Shown here: in pieces, positions 32,243-44,831 of the stretch
Numbering within the stretch: the first letter of the stretch is position 1
Layout of the letters: each line of letters begins with the position of its first letter
Source of the DNA: Anisakis pegreffii
Taxonomy: Eukaryota; Nematoda; Chromadorea; Rhabditida; Anisakidae
Length of the DNA: 64,000 nt
Assembly: GCA_035041965.1 (NCBI GenBank)
Contig: JAPYMA010000969.1
Span: forward strand, 62,001-126,000
Reading direction: 5' to 3'
Notes under the pieces: model-generated
Seen by the model: the letters and a program-made list of their open reading frames with translations, nothing else
Told to the model about the DNA's origin: nothing
The model's database searches: none
Made by a program: the position numbers and the translations under genes

Positions 32243-32540
32243 CAGGAAAAGCCGGCATAAAAAGATGTGTGAATGGAGAGAAGAGAGTGTGTAAATACTG
32301 CTAGGGGCCGGTGGTATACTGGGGTCACGCGGGGCTTTTAGAATCCAATGAACTTCATAGGGAGTGCGTTCGATTCGGCGAAGATCTGAAGTCTTCGTTG
32401 ATTTTTTCAAGAAAATTGAAAAGTAGAGAGAAAAATTAAGAGGTCTCAATTTCATCAAAAACATTGGATACGAAAAGGTAGAGCGAGGGCTAAAACGGAT
32501 AATGGTCTGAAACGAACTATGTAAATTGTGCAAGTGATGT
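32243..32540 (+). mobile_element. tRNA-derived SINE-like element, copy 2
   Basis: Homologous to 15730-16000 from GAAAAGCCGGCATAAA to AATTGTGCAA. TGGTATACTGG at 32312-32322 matches the pol III A box with one mismatch and GTTCGATTC at 32368-32376 matches a B box. The spacing is 56 bases, versus 55 in the other copy. This long spacing is like tRNAs with a long variable arm (Leu/Ser type). An open frame on the other strand is a shadow. Confidence 0.65.
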
Positions 32541-33099
32541 GACGGAGGTCACTTTGCACTGATGCCCACTCTCCTAGAGTTGTTGCAAAGCTAACTTTTT
32601 TTTCAGCATACCGGACTGGATTATTTTGAGCCACTGAGAGTTAAGGATAATGGAATGAATAGAAAAATATGAGTTGTCTATGGACATGTCTAAACACTAG
32701 AGTAATTCACATCGATACAGTCACAACCATAACTTTGCTGAATGCATTCCGACGATCTATCGCAAGAAGTGGAACGAACACCGTTGTGATCAACCTTCAC
32801 TGAGTTTTACTGAATACCACCCAAGCAAGCGGATGTGAAAGCGATACTTCACGTCTTGGAAGAGAGCTTGGCATCAGATGGCAATTCATCACCAGAGGAA
32901 AGGGGGAGTATATGAACGTATTGTTAATCTAATCAAACGATGAAAGAGACCACTGGCCGTGGAATTCTGACCTTTAAGTATATGATCACGCTTCTGAGCG
33001 AAATAGAGGCAGTGCCAAATAGCTAACTTACTTGTATGAAGAGCCGGATAGTCGCATTGAATGTCTGATAAATTTCACCGCGTGCAAACGTGGAGAACG

Positions 33100-33390
33100 A
33101 GCGTGCACAAAAATACAGGTCTCAACGGAAATCGACGAATCACCACAATCCCGTCAAAATCTTCATTAATCTCCATCAATCTAGCAGTCCTTCGAGTTCC
33201 AACACGATCTCCTCAAAACACTGCTTTCATTCGAAACTCTCGGTATGCCCCTCGAGTTTCAACCTCAACATCTCCTCAAGAGCTATCGCCCTGACAAATT
33301 TGCTCACGAATCCTTCGAAATTCAACGGAATTTCACAAGTAACATCCGCTTCGACAACTCTCCTCAAATCTCTCAATCACCCCTGAATCT
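33100..33390. repeat. C-rich, G-poor low-complexity stretch
   Basis: The plus strand is strongly biased to C and T, with recurring TCCTCAA, TTCAACC and TCTCAATC words. It is open in two frames because G is rare. No domain is recognisable and I do not call a gene. Confidence 0.4.
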
Positions 33391-33539
33391 TCCTAATAAA
33401 CCACAAAGGACAGGTTCTCCTTAGAATACGACAGATTTTTCAACCAAATCACTGACTTGAAATCAACTCAAAGCGGTCAAAATTATGGAACCATCGATCA
33501 AAAAACACCCGAAGCATGACATTCACAAATGATCACAAT

Positions 33540-33950
33540 CAACCAATGGAATTTATTGGAATAGATCACTTGTTGGTTATTATTATATATAATTACTGAA
33601 TCGTTATTCATATCGGATATTGGATGATTAATCAATTATTGAGTCAATATGGAAAATTATTCGGAAACCCTTGGAAACTGACTTACTAATGACTGTTTGA
33701 TCATAAATAAGTAGTGAAGTGGTTTATGGTTAAATGATAACTATTGAATAATTCTCGAATAATTGTTGGCTATTGAACAATTGGTTAGTGGATTGTGGGT
33801 TATTATGAGTCACAATGACTGAATCATTGATAACTATTGGATATGGGTGATTAATTGAACTTATTTGGTTTAACAGTTGATTTGTGAGTAATTATTTAAT
33901 TTCATTTGTAACGCTTGATGGGTGGTGAAGTTGTTTTGAATATTTTCAAA
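33540..33950. repeat. Degenerate short-motif tandem repeat region
   Basis: Repeated variants of ATTGAATAATT, TTGGTTATT and GGATTAAT-like words in both orientations. It is non-coding. Confidence 0.4.
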
Positions 33951-35582
33951 TGATATTCAGACTATCAGAATAAATTAATAAAAATATTGATAGTTTGATT
34001 GACAGGAGATTGCTGAGCCAGTAGATCGAGAATGGTGAGCCATCCCGCAGAGGATCATTGAAAGGATAAAAATGACTGACAGGATTTTCTGAGCTTCAAA
34101 GAATTAAGATGAATGGGCAGTGTACATGAGGAATAGGAATAAATCTGTGTGAAAGGAAATTATATGGGATTACTGAGTTTCATTTTCGTGGAGGTGAAAT
34201 GATATCATACAGCAATATGGAGTATTTTGAGATCACTTTCCGCGTTTGTTTTCGTATGATTTTTTGGATAACCGTCGGACGCTTTATTCGCTTAAATTAA
34301 TCATAAAGTTATTCATTTTGGATTATTATTTGTGATGATTGATGAATCGGTTTGTTGTGATAAGATAATCTTTATTATCATTTTTATATCGCTGACTTAA
34401 TTACCCAAGTTTGATTTCAAAGATTAAACCGTAACAGTCGTTACAGTTGAGTTCTACACTGAATTTCGGACTTCATGCTTTAAAGTGACCATATTTGAGA
34501 AGAAAAATGGGCGACTGCATTCTTTGAGGGCTCCTGCTTTAGTCCCATTTGCCGGATAATAGCACTTCATGTTGTAAAAAAATTCGGAGAATCGTTTTGA
34601 ATTTTGGATGGGGTAAGTTCGCCTTTCGGTGGTTATGGGTTTGTCTGTTTGCGATCACATACCAATTGATATGTTGAATCTCTACATGGTCAATTTCGTC
34701 TCTGATGTATTGCAACAGGAAGTGATTCAGAGCAGAGCAGCGAGTATAGAACAAAACAAGTTATTATTATAATGTCGGTGAAAATAAAAGAATTTTATCG
34801 AGTGGAAAATGATTCAACAAACTCAATGTACAACAGCACTTGAAACGAGCGGAAACGTCTTGAAAAGGCTTATTATAATAAAGTATTGTAAATAAATATT
34901 ATTGTTATGGATATTGTTGCATCATGGCAAATGACCTGATCATGCGCTACGTACCAATATATGCATACTTATGTATTAGGAATGTAAACAATAACATCGT
35001 ATACTAGATTATTAAACTATTGCATTAATACGACGCAGTTTGGCTGGAACGATAAGAGACAATCAAAACATTATTTTGTGTTTTGTTACTACACATTGCA
35101 AGTAACGTTATTTATTTATTTATTGGGAGGGGGTTATCAGTTTTTCATCTTATTACTGATCATGGATTTACCTATGAGCCAACTTCAGGGGTTTTAGTTA
35201 TGGATCCACTGACACAGTTTGCTCAATAAGAAATATAATCGAAGATTAGATCCAAAATTTGAGAACATCTGGATCAGTGACGCTCGAGGTGCATAAGACC
35301 AGCTGGCACTCTCAGCTGACAGTGTCACGAAAGAAGTTTTCTCCAGTGATGGGCACGCTGTTGAAGAAAAGTAACTGCACAATCACTAATTCGCTGAAAA
35401 AATATGCAATCATTTCATAGGTTTAATGAAATTAGCTTCTTATCATTAGGATACTTACTGCGTTGAATTTCCAGTGCAAATTGATTAAGAATTTATTCCG
35501 CATCGAATGCGCTCGTTTCAGTTGTATCACCTCGAACGTTCCTTATTGAATATTGTCATTTCAAGAATGAACTTCTTCTCAG

Positions 35583-35600
35583 AGCATGTTACTGACGTAA
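35583..35600 (+). promoter_or_regulatory. Short leader with 4-codon uORF overlapping the start of the HSD17B8-type gene
   Basis: A good acceptor (CTTCTTCTCAG, ending 35582) is followed by AGC and an ATG at 35586. That ATG opens a four-codon frame whose TAA (35598-35600) overlaps the main ATG (35600-35602) as TAATG. An in-frame upstream ATG at 35567 would be removed if this acceptor is used. Confidence 0.45.
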
Positions 35601-38290
35601 TGAAATTGCTGCAAGGAAAGTACGGCGTTGTCACGGGTAAACTCGTTAATAATTGAAATACTAACTACATCTTTCGTTCTATGTTTAGCAATGCTATTCC
35701 CATAGGTATTACATCGAAAATTCATAATCTAACGGTTCGAAATTGGTATATTTTAAGGAGGTGGAAGTGGCATCGGTCGTGCCATCTGCCATCGGTTAGC
35801 TGAACATGGAGCGAGCATAATGGTGGTTGACAAAAATGAGAAAAGTGCGGAACAGGTTTATAAATCACTCGTCATTAAGAGCAAAGGTAATAATCACTTC
35901 GTTACTCTGCTTGCAACTCAATGCAGCTGTTCACTTTTGTTATTTTCATTCAGTGATGTGCAGCGCAACACAATCCTTTCACGTTGTTAAGGAATAGTGA
36001 ATGACCTTTCAGCCCGAAATACTCGCATCATTAAGTCTACCGGAAAATAGTTATATTGCCGTTGAACACGCGTCATTTGATCGCACAATCATTTGATTAA
36101 GTGATTTAATGCGCTAGTAAACTGCTTATTTCATGGTTAGACGGCGACCTTTTTGCAGTATGATGATCGCATGATTCACTCGAAAGCTAGTACTCTTTCA
36201 TTGTCAGAGGATTTGTGTTAGATCATAGAGGAAATGCTACAGTGCTATTCACTTTTGCTTATTTTAAATGATTTGCATGTTCAGGTGAATCAAAACATTC
36301 ATGGTTCAAGTGCGATGTTTCGCGAAGTAATCAAGTAAAGTCTCTGGTTGAGTTCACAACCGAACGATTCGGTAATACACCAAATATAATTGTCAATTCA
36401 GCTGGAACAATCAATGATTCATTATTAGTGAACATGACTGAAGGACAGTTTAGCAACGTAATCGATGTTAATCTCAAAGGAACATTTTTGGTAAGATCAC
36501 ATATTTTCCATTCATTAGAATTCATGACCAGAACAGCAGTCTTATATGCCTTTCTTTCAGATATATTACCTCATTACCAACGTTGTGTATCGATGACAAA
36601 TGAAAGAAGGTGGTACACTAACATCCAAGAAAAAATATGAATTCGAAAATTAAAACAGGGGTTCCTATAGGGAAGGAAAGTACCCATTTTTGCGTATCTT
36701 GGGGTGTCAGGGGATAGTGGAAGGGATCGGGAAAGTAGTTCTGACATTGCGACTGGAATTAGTGAATCATTGTAGCGGGAGGGGAAGGGAAGGTAATAAT
36801 GGTCTGCCAGACCATCGAAGGAGGTAGTGGGAACTAATAATATAGAGTTGGTATGGAGTTTGAGGGTGTAAAAAATCGTTCAGCTGTATGACATACCTAC
36901 TTTAATTTAATTGACCTGTATATAATGGAAGTATGCAAAATCGCTCGACAACATATATGGTCTTCTGAAACTTGAGAACCTCCTGAAGTCGATTTTGAAA
37001 AGAACTCGCGAGTTGCTGAGTAAACCTGAGGATACAGCTAGTTTGAATCTATTACTGATGATAGCGCTGTAGTACTGTAGTGACTGACTGGTAAACATAA
37101 TGGTCAAATATATAGAGCACAGGTCACCCACAGGGGAAGGAGAAATACCCATTTTTGGGTGATTTTGTGGTGTCATGGAGTAATGGAGGGGATCAGGAAA
37201 TTAGTTCTGACGTTGTGCGTGGAAATATTATTTCATTATAACAGGAGGGGAGGGGTAATGACGGCCTGCCAGACTGGAACATCAGAGCGTAGATAGGGAC
37301 CACTGATCTAGAAGATATCGTTTTTATCTCTCATTTTCTGGGTGAATGCTTTCTTTATGAAGCAACCGTCCACATTAGAAAATATGGAAACGATTTTGAA
37401 AGAACATTCACGTATTATTGCTCACTGCAAGTTTACTATGATTTCATCTGCAGATAACACAATCGTTCACAAAATTGGCTGTTGAAAATGGAACACCACA
37501 GTCCGTTATCAATCTCTCATCAATAGTTGCAAAAACGGGAAATATTGGTCAAGCAAATTATGCGGCTTCAAAAGTATTTCTTTACGATGATGATTTTAAT
37601 ATTAAATTCTGCATGCTTGAAATCAGACGAGTTTTCATGTTATCGTTATTTTCACTTTGATCGCAATAAAAACATCGCCAGTCAATTCACGCACAATCTG
37701 ATTACATTTCATGCTATAAAACATCAGAATTATCGAAAACGTCTGATCGTATTGAGGCTGGTGTAATCGCTTTCACAAAATCGGCTGCCAAAGAACTGGC
37801 GTTGAAAGGAGTGCGCTTGAACGCTGTTCTACCTGGCTTCATAACTTCCCAAATGACAAACTCGATGCCAGAAAAGGTCGTCGTTTCTTGCAAAAAAAGA
37901 TTCCGTGCATTGATTATAAAACATCTGAATTTTCTGTGTGATCTCTGATCGCTCTGAAAAGAGAACAAAATTACTGAAACGTTCAAACCGCTTTATGAGC
38001 AGCAGGAACTGATTAATTTGAAACTCGCTAATCCGTCAAAAACTTAAGAATGTGAAATAACGAATTCATTGTTCGCTTATTTCCCACTTACCAATGCAAA
38101 TATGATAATATCATAACACTTCCTAACGTCAACTTTTTCTCAGGTCCGCACCGCAATCAGCAAACAAATCCCGATGGGTCGTGAAGGCAGACCAAACGAG
38201 ATTGCTGATGTAGTCGTTTTTCTTGCTTCCGACTGGTCATCATACATAACCGGTGCTACAATTGAAGTGACCGGTGGCTTGTCCATGTGA
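35600..38290 (+). CDS. HSD17B8: HSD17B8-type short-chain dehydrogenase/reductase (3-oxoacyl-ACP reductase-like)
   Basis: Exons 35600-35636, 35758-35886, 36285-36490, 37454-37573, 37757-37876 and 38144-38290 join in frame to 252 residues, close to the usual 260. The Rossmann dinucleotide site is [15 protein letters not shown] replaces NNAG; the catalytic Ser is in INLSSIV and the Tyr/Lys pair in NYAASK. The C-terminus, [16 protein letters not shown], is diagnostic of HSD17B8. Known role: mitochondrial NAD-dependent 3-ketoacyl(-ACP) reductase, in vertebrates the alpha subunit paired with CBR4, also acting on 17-beta-hydroxysteroids. The start at 35600 follows a strong acceptor 17 bases upstream and gives a normal SDR N-terminus; an in-frame ATG at 35567 is the alternative. 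The third intron is large and carries a duplicated repeat. Confidence 0.92.
36670..36836 (+). repeat. G-rich direct repeat, copy 1, in HSD17B8-type intron 3
   Basis: Shares TACCCATTTTTG, GGTGTCA, GGGATC, TTAGTTCTGAC-like and GTCTGCCAGAC blocks, in the same order, with 37133-37303. The two copies are clearly homologous but diverged. Confidence 0.65.
37133..37303 (+). repeat. G-rich direct repeat, copy 2, in HSD17B8-type intron 3
   Basis: Second copy of the sequence at 36670-36836, about 460 bases downstream in the same orientation. It may be a local duplication or two insertions of one family. Confidence 0.65.
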
Positions 38291-38476
38291 AACACCTATA
38301 AACATGCAGTTCATTCCACATTCTAGCACTACTTCATTCATTCCAATCCACTTCTGAGCACTAGAAATAATTCCTTGTGCATTCATCTCGGAACTCAATA
38401 TGGTTATTTTCATCATTGATTTGCGTAATGGAAATAGTTTTCACAACGCGACTGTTGGCATCGTTTAAACGATTTC

Positions 38477-38482
38477 AATAAA
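38477..38482 (+). promoter_or_regulatory. Poly(A) signal of the HSD17B8-type gene
   Basis: AATAAA in TTTCAATAAACATTTT, 187 bases after the stop codon. Confidence 0.6.
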
Positions 38483-38808
38483 CATTTTCATTTTCGTCAA
38501 TTTGTTTATTTATATACTGATGAAGTAATTCGCTATAAGAATGTTTTAAGTTAATATATATTCATCAATGAATGTCCCCATTATCGCTGTGCCAGCACTG
38601 TATCGCGTGCATATCCACTTATATGCTTTGATTTCGATCGTACGAGGGAACGGAATAGAAACCGGAACTGATGATTCGTTCATATCAATGCGGTGCTGTA
38701 ATATTCAAAATTGATAAGACCATTTTTGAATTATGGATGATGTCTTGCGGTGATAAGGAGCATTGTTACTTTAAACGATTTATTTAAACTTTAAATTTAA
38801 ACTTCAAA

Positions 38809-38916
38809 CAGGTTCATGTTAGTGTTTTCATTCCTTTTCAAAATTTCATTAGTTTTCAAATGTTGTGTCATCGCGAAATTAATTCGTAGGTGTTGTTGGA
38901 AACATTGGTGTGAACG
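38809..38916 (+). repeat. Upstream duplicate of the 5' part of AIF intron 1
   Basis: CAGGTTCAT followed by TTTCAAAATTTCATT, AAATGTTGTGTCATCGCG and AAATTAATTC is repeated at 39641-39760 across the exon 1/intron 1 border of the AIF gene. Similarity begins at the CAG|GT and covers intron, not exon. Confidence 0.7.
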
Positions 38917-39421
38917 AGCAGAGTGAAAACGAGAGGAATATTTTGAGCTGAATGTGATGTGCGATCATTTAAATTTTGAACTTTCATCGTGATACTCCAT
39001 CGGCAATGTATTGTTCACAATTGAAGGTTCGCAGTCGTACTTAAGGTGTAAAAAAATGTGCAATGTCTACGCATATCTTTTCGATGTCTGCTAGCGTGAA
39101 ATAAACGAGCAATAGAGGAGTGTTGAGGGGAGTAGTTGAAAATTGAAGACGTCTTACGCTCAACGACATAAAGAGACAGATAGGTGCACAGATAAATTTT
39201 CGGTTGTAGACATGTTGGTTGTGATCTTCAGTTATCAAATGACTTTCATTGATTGCTTATCATTGTTATGAAGATAGTGGGATAATGGAAAGCCGTTCGA
39301 AGATTTGTATCGTTATGTATAAGCCAAGACGGTCTTTGTGTTGTTTGTTTATGCGTGCGTTTGTGTCGCGAGAAACTCCAATAAAATGTGAATAATTTCA
39401 GTTTGGTGGTACTCCACCAAA

Positions 39422-42400
39422 ATGTTGCATCGACTATGTGCCTTAGGTCCCAGGTTCTTCTACTTGCCTCGCATGTTACCGTCAACGTCTCGGTGTACGA
39501 TTGCTGCCAGACGGCTCTACTCAGACGATCATCTGCCCCCTCGAGAAGTATATATTCCCCAACCTTCCACCAAACCTCCGCCTAAACCCGCTCCACCTCC
39601 CGCTGTACCCACTCCACCGCCACCTTCAAAATCACCTCCACAGGTTCATATCAATATTTTCATTCGTTTTCAAAATTTCATTGGTTTTCAAATGTTGTGT
39701 CATCGCGAAATTAATTCATTCGTGTGATTGAAAGCATTGGTGCGGTGATGATGTGTTTTGTTAGCATTGCGGTAAAAGAAGTTCGATTGTCTTAATCATT
39801 GTTGAACATTAGCGAGTAATTTGGTAAATGAAGTTCAACAATGTCCAGATTTACACAACCTATTTTTAATGTTCTCAAAATATATCTATAAAGTTTTTTA
39901 AAAGTTGACATAATTTTTAAAAGTTGACATAATATTTATCATCATTCGTTGTAGGAATCAGTAAAGCCAAAAGCTGAAGTGCAGAAAGAAGCGCACGATG
40001 CACATGATGTTGAAAATCCAGGACCTCCGGTAACGCTTGATTATATGCCCGTACCGTTCCAAAAATATCAGACGGTTTACAAGGAATTACAAAAGAAATT
40101 CAATTTCTATTTGGTCGTTGGTGTCGGTCTTCTGGGACTTTCATTAGCTATTGTAAGTCAACCTATTCTTCCTTTGAAATAATCTCTGTGATAATTTTAA
40201 TTGAAAAAATAACTGTCAGTGAAATGGAACCGCTGATTTTGAATGACCATTTTGATGGAGAGGTCATTTAAAAAATATATGTATAAAAAAGGTTTTCAAT
40301 TCGATAATATTACTTTTTTTCAATTCATAAAATGCCTCATTGTCAGTGATTTACTTTTTTTTCAATCGGTTATGTAATTGAAGGCAATCAAAGAAGACAT
40401 GTTTGCAATTGAAGCGTTACGGCCACCAGCAAGTTACCGCAATAGAAAGAAGGCATACATGAGCACAAAAAAAGATGAAAAATCGGAGCCCAGCCCTCCG
40501 CCGCCAGCCGAAACCGCTGATGAAAAGAGTGAACCCAGCCCTCCGCCACCAGTCGAAACCACTGAACCTGAACCTCAGCCTGAACCACAAGTGGAGAAAA
40601 CAGTCGTTGCAACTGAGCCTGAAGCACCTCAGGTGGTGGCTGAACCACCTACCGAAGAACCAAAGGTAAATGTAGCGATCCCAATTGTGTCGGGAAATTA
40701 ACATGAGAAAACTTCCAAAGATGAACATGCCAGAACGGATACATAGAAAGAAGAAATTGCTGCTGATTTAAGACACCGTAATAGGGTTTAATTTGTTTAA
40801 GTTGTGTTTCAGCTTTTTATGTTCATCTTAATTTATCGACATATTTCGGTGTATAACTGATGTTGACTGGAACATATTTTATGTTGTTAGCAAGCGTTAT
40901 TATTTCGAAAGTGCTGTTTTTATGAATTAAGGCATAAAAATGTAAGGTGCTCTCGTGTGAAGTATTATTGTGATCACTCTTATTTTTTTATTGTTGTTAC
41001 TATTTCTGTGATCGTTGTTTTTTTTTCACTGCCTTAGAATAAATTTTTTGATATCATCTTAATTGTTGTTCGCCTTTTTTCTGTTGCTGCTTTAATTATT
41101 ACAATTGTTGCTTTTGTTGATAAAACATTCAACTTTAAACAGAATGTGCAATCGAGAGCCCTGTAAGTTGTTTATGAATTAAGGCTATGATGGTGATAAG
41201 GTTCACTTGAAGAAGGATGTTACAGCTATTGTTACAGCTCTTCCACGACTGCTCCTCATAGCTTTGCACTGTACGTTTTTGTTATATTCATCATTAACTT
41301 ATGACGTCCCAACTTTCAGGAATCCTCTTCGGCCCTACCAGTAGAGAAATATTCACATTTACCAGAAGAGATACCGTATTTACTGGTCGGCACAGGTACG
41401 GCAGCGTATTATGCAGCGTTAGCAATCCGAGCACGTGATGCCGACGCTAAAGTTTTGATGATCGGTGACGAAACTCAACTTCCATATAATCGACCACCTC
41501 TTTCCAAAGAACTCTGGTGGTACGGTGATGATAAGGTTCATTCGTTCACTTAGTAGCGTTGTTCTTCTCATCATTACGGTCATTAGTATCCTTGTTGGTT
41601 TATTCTAGTGTTCCGCATTGATATTCCAATGCATTTCTACTAATCGTATTTCGGATATTCTTCATTGTGATAGATGTTAGTGATTGTTGCAGATGAGTGA
41701 AACGTTGGAATATAAAGGATTGAGTGGTAAGAAGAAGGATGTTTATTATGAATCACCAGGCTTTTATGTGCCATCGAATGAGATCAGTAAAGCCGAGCAT
41801 GGCGGTGTTTCGTTGGTATTAGGACATCGGGTGGTTAAATTAGATCCGATCGCGCATTTCGCTTATTTGGATGATGGTCGCAAAATCAAGTATGGCAAAT
41901 GTCTTATTGCAACTGGTTTGTATCTGATTGCATTTTCGATTTTTTTAAAATAATAATTAATATTTATCAAACATGAAGTTTTTCCCTCTGAAGATCTGTT
42001 GTGAACAGTTCTCATTCGCTGATTGCATGGGCGGTTTTTAATAATTCTCGTCGATTCCATCCAGTGAATTTTTTTCTGGTCTCCAAGTAAAAATCTCATT
42101 GAAGAAATTGCTCTTTCATTCTAATGTGAGTTTCTCGAAATATCCCTTGCTGGTCGTCGAAATAATCCGTAGGTTTTTTGTGAAATTCACCTATGTAATC
42201 GTTTCATTCCGTTATAGGTGGTTCTCCTCGTAATTTACCAGTATTCGAAAGCGCTGACGAAAAAGTGAAGAGTAAAGTCACACTCTTCCGAACGGTGCGT
42301 TGCCTTTTGTCTCCCGTAGAATTCAGTCTTATTGATCGCGATTAAGATTAATGCTGTTGTTCAGTACAGCCACCGAAAGTTTGACTTTTTATTTTATTAA

Positions 42401-44831
42401 TATATTCTACCGTACGGACTGATGAATGTATAATTGTGTGTATATTGGAACGAAATTACAGATTGATGATTTCCGTAAATTGGATGAGATAGCAAAGAAC
42501 AGTCATTCGATAACCGTGGTTGGCGGAGGTTTTTTGGGATCGGAATTGGCGTACTCTTTGAATAAGCGATATGCGAACGATAAAGTGAAGATCAGTCAGG
42601 TAGTGTAAGCATTTTGCAAATAACCACTCTTGTTGTGTTCACTTATCATCACGTCATCGAGTGTATTTTCATAGTGTTTGTTGTAAAAGATCAATTTGTG
42701 AAGAGTTACATTTGAGTATGTATACAATTGCAAGTTGTTGTCGGATGATTGAGGAATTCGGTTCTCTCATGTAACTTTAGATTGCATTTTATTATTCAGT
42801 TTGCTGTAGTTGTTTATTCAAGTGTTGATTTCATTAGTTTATTTCGTTAGCATGAAATGGAGTGCAAACGTGGTGTTGCCTCATCTCCGAGGACATTCCA
42901 AGAAATGAGGAATGCAATCGATGAATTTTCTTATTTATTTTTATTTACTGTGCTTAATTTTGTTGTAAAGCCGATTTATGAAAATAGGTATTCCCCGAGA
43001 AAGGTAACGTAGCGGAGGTATTACCTGAATTCTTGAGTGAATACACGTCGAAGGAACTAAAGAAATATGGAGTTAATGTTATTACGGAAGCTGAGATCGC
43101 GGATGCAACGGTTGATGATCACGGATGCTTGAAGATGACATTGACGAATGGAGGTTGGTTGTTCTTTTGTGTATTGCCGTATTTGGTGGATTGTCTGTGG
43201 TATTTGATTGATGCAAGGGTAGTTTCTCTTATGCGAATGTGGAACCGTTGAAGTTAATTTCGATGTGGAACTTCTAATTGTGTCGTCGTTAAATATTTAT
43301 GGCCAATTAATTGATAAAAATGCTGTTTTAAAGTTTTGATGGGTGGCAAACGAATTGTTCGAAAGGTATTGGGAAACTCTGATTTCAAATAGCTCGGATT
43401 AATTTTAGGGATATGATTTGATGCAATTCCCTAATGTGGCTTTATTTTCTTTTCAGAGGTTTTGCATACTGACCATGTGGTGGTAGCCGTGGGAATAACT
43501 CCAAATACAGATCTTGCCAAAACATCAGGTCTTGAAGTAGACAAGGTTAGTGAGAATAGTTTTGGAATGCTGTGTTATTTGAACTAATTCAATGGGAACG
43601 TGAAATTGTCTCATAGTTAAACTGTCATTAGAATATTCTTTATTATATTAAGTTTTTTAAATGATCGATCGCATCGTCGGATTCAGGCTCTTTGCGGCTG
43701 TTGGATGAAAGAATTGAGGCCCTGAAGTTCCGAATGGGATTGATTCGTAACCTGACGTCGGAAATAGAGGATTTTTAAAAATGAGGATGCAGTCTAAATA
43801 GTTGAGTTTTAGAAAAACGGTGGATTCATCGTGGATGCCGAACTGAGAGCTCGTTCGGATATTTGGGTGGCTGGTGATGCGAGTAGTTTTTACGATGTGA
43901 AGTTGGGTAGAAGACGGGTGGAACATTGGGAACATGCTCAGGTCACTGGGAGATTGGCTGGCGAGAATATGACTAATGGTGAGCATTTGTTTATCTGATA
44001 TTTTGAAATGGGATCGGACGAGTGAACGCTTTGGAGTGATATTTCGTTTTCGTGCATTTTGCATTACTTGATCGATTGATTTTTATATGCACTCATTATT
44101 TATTTATTGGTTTTTATCGTCTGATAAGAGATTAAGGATTTCATCAAATGTAGGCAGTGTTTTTGCGTTTCTGAGAAATAATTTACATTCCAGTTCATTT
44201 TGTGCAGTGAAACAGTGCAAGTCTAAGTTAAAGTTATTGTTGAACTGATCGCAGAGCTGGAGTAGTAAAAGCTCATTGTTTTGTATTGTTCAGCTGGTAA
44301 GCCGTATTGGCATCAGTCATCATATTATTCCATCATTGCGCCAAATTCCCATTTCCAAGCTGTCGGTCGTGCAGATTCCTCGCTACCAACTGTTTCGGTG
44401 TTTGCCGCTTCGAAGGATGAGGTAAGCGAATTGAGTTCAATGCGTACTGATTGAATGTTATGAGAAATGTTTTGATAATTTCAGTCGGATGAATTGTCCA
44501 AAGGAGTAATCTTCTATATGGATGGGAAGCAAGTGGTTGGTATGGTGTTATTTAATGTATTCGGAAGTGGTATTGACGTTGCGAGAAGAATTATTTCTGA
44601 TGGAAAGGAACACGATGATTTGAAAGAGGTAATGTCAAATCCATTCTCATTCATACATTCAACGGTACTAACTTTCGTTCGTATTTTCAATTGTATACTG
44701 AAATTTATTTGGATCAGTTGAAGTGATAAGTGAACACTTTTTATTAGTGTTGGAATTGCTTGCAGGTGGCAAAATTATTTGAATTACATCCGAGTGAAGA
44801 AGACGATCAAAACGATACGAAGGACAAGTAA
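39422..44831 (+). CDS. wah-1: Apoptosis-inducing factor, mitochondrial FAD oxidoreductase (AIFM1/WAH-1)
   Basis: Thirteen exons: 39422-39643, 39955-40152, 40384-40665, 41320-41535, 41693-41915, 42218-42294, 42462-42599, 42988-43153, 43457-43545, 43813-43978, 44294-44421, 44485-44628, 44766-44831; 704 residues, near the length of worm WAH-1. Order: Arg/Ser-rich mitochondrial presequence, Pro-rich stretch, one membrane span ([13 protein letters not shown]), acidic Pro-rich linker, FAD site ([33 protein letters not shown]), NAD site ([17 protein letters not shown]), second FAD motif ([13 protein letters not shown]), AIF C-terminal domain ([51 protein letters not shown]). Known role: inner-membrane flavoprotein supporting respiratory complex assembly and, when released, DNA degradation in apoptosis. 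Exon 3 has a weak GAAG acceptor. Confidence 0.96.
40474..40562 (+). repeat. In-frame tandem duplication in the AIF linker exon
   Basis: Two copies of a unit encoding [12 protein letters not shown] separated by ADE. The copies differ at a few mostly silent sites. The repeat lies in the disordered linker between the membrane span and the FAD domain. Confidence 0.7.

Larger units (their letters stand above)
38291..39421. other. Intergenic region between HSD17B8-type and AIF genes
   Basis: Both neighbours read plus with about 1.1 kb between them, long for a nematode operon. It contains the upstream gene's 3' UTR, the duplicate of AIF intron 1 and, at the right end, a TTTCAG acceptor (ends 39401) 20 bases before the AIF start, which may be a trans-splice site. 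Confidence 0.5.

Noticed and set aside
32201..32533. Minus-strand 110-codon frame
   Set aside because: It is the antisense of the SINE-like repeat.
33061..33386. Two overlapping plus frames of 77 and 98 codons
   Set aside because: Open only because the sequence is G-poor low complexity; no domain and both frames open at once.
35567..35599. In-frame upstream ATG for the HSD17B8-type gene
   Set aside because: A strong acceptor at 35582 lies between it and the conserved start, and the SDR N-terminus is complete from 35600.
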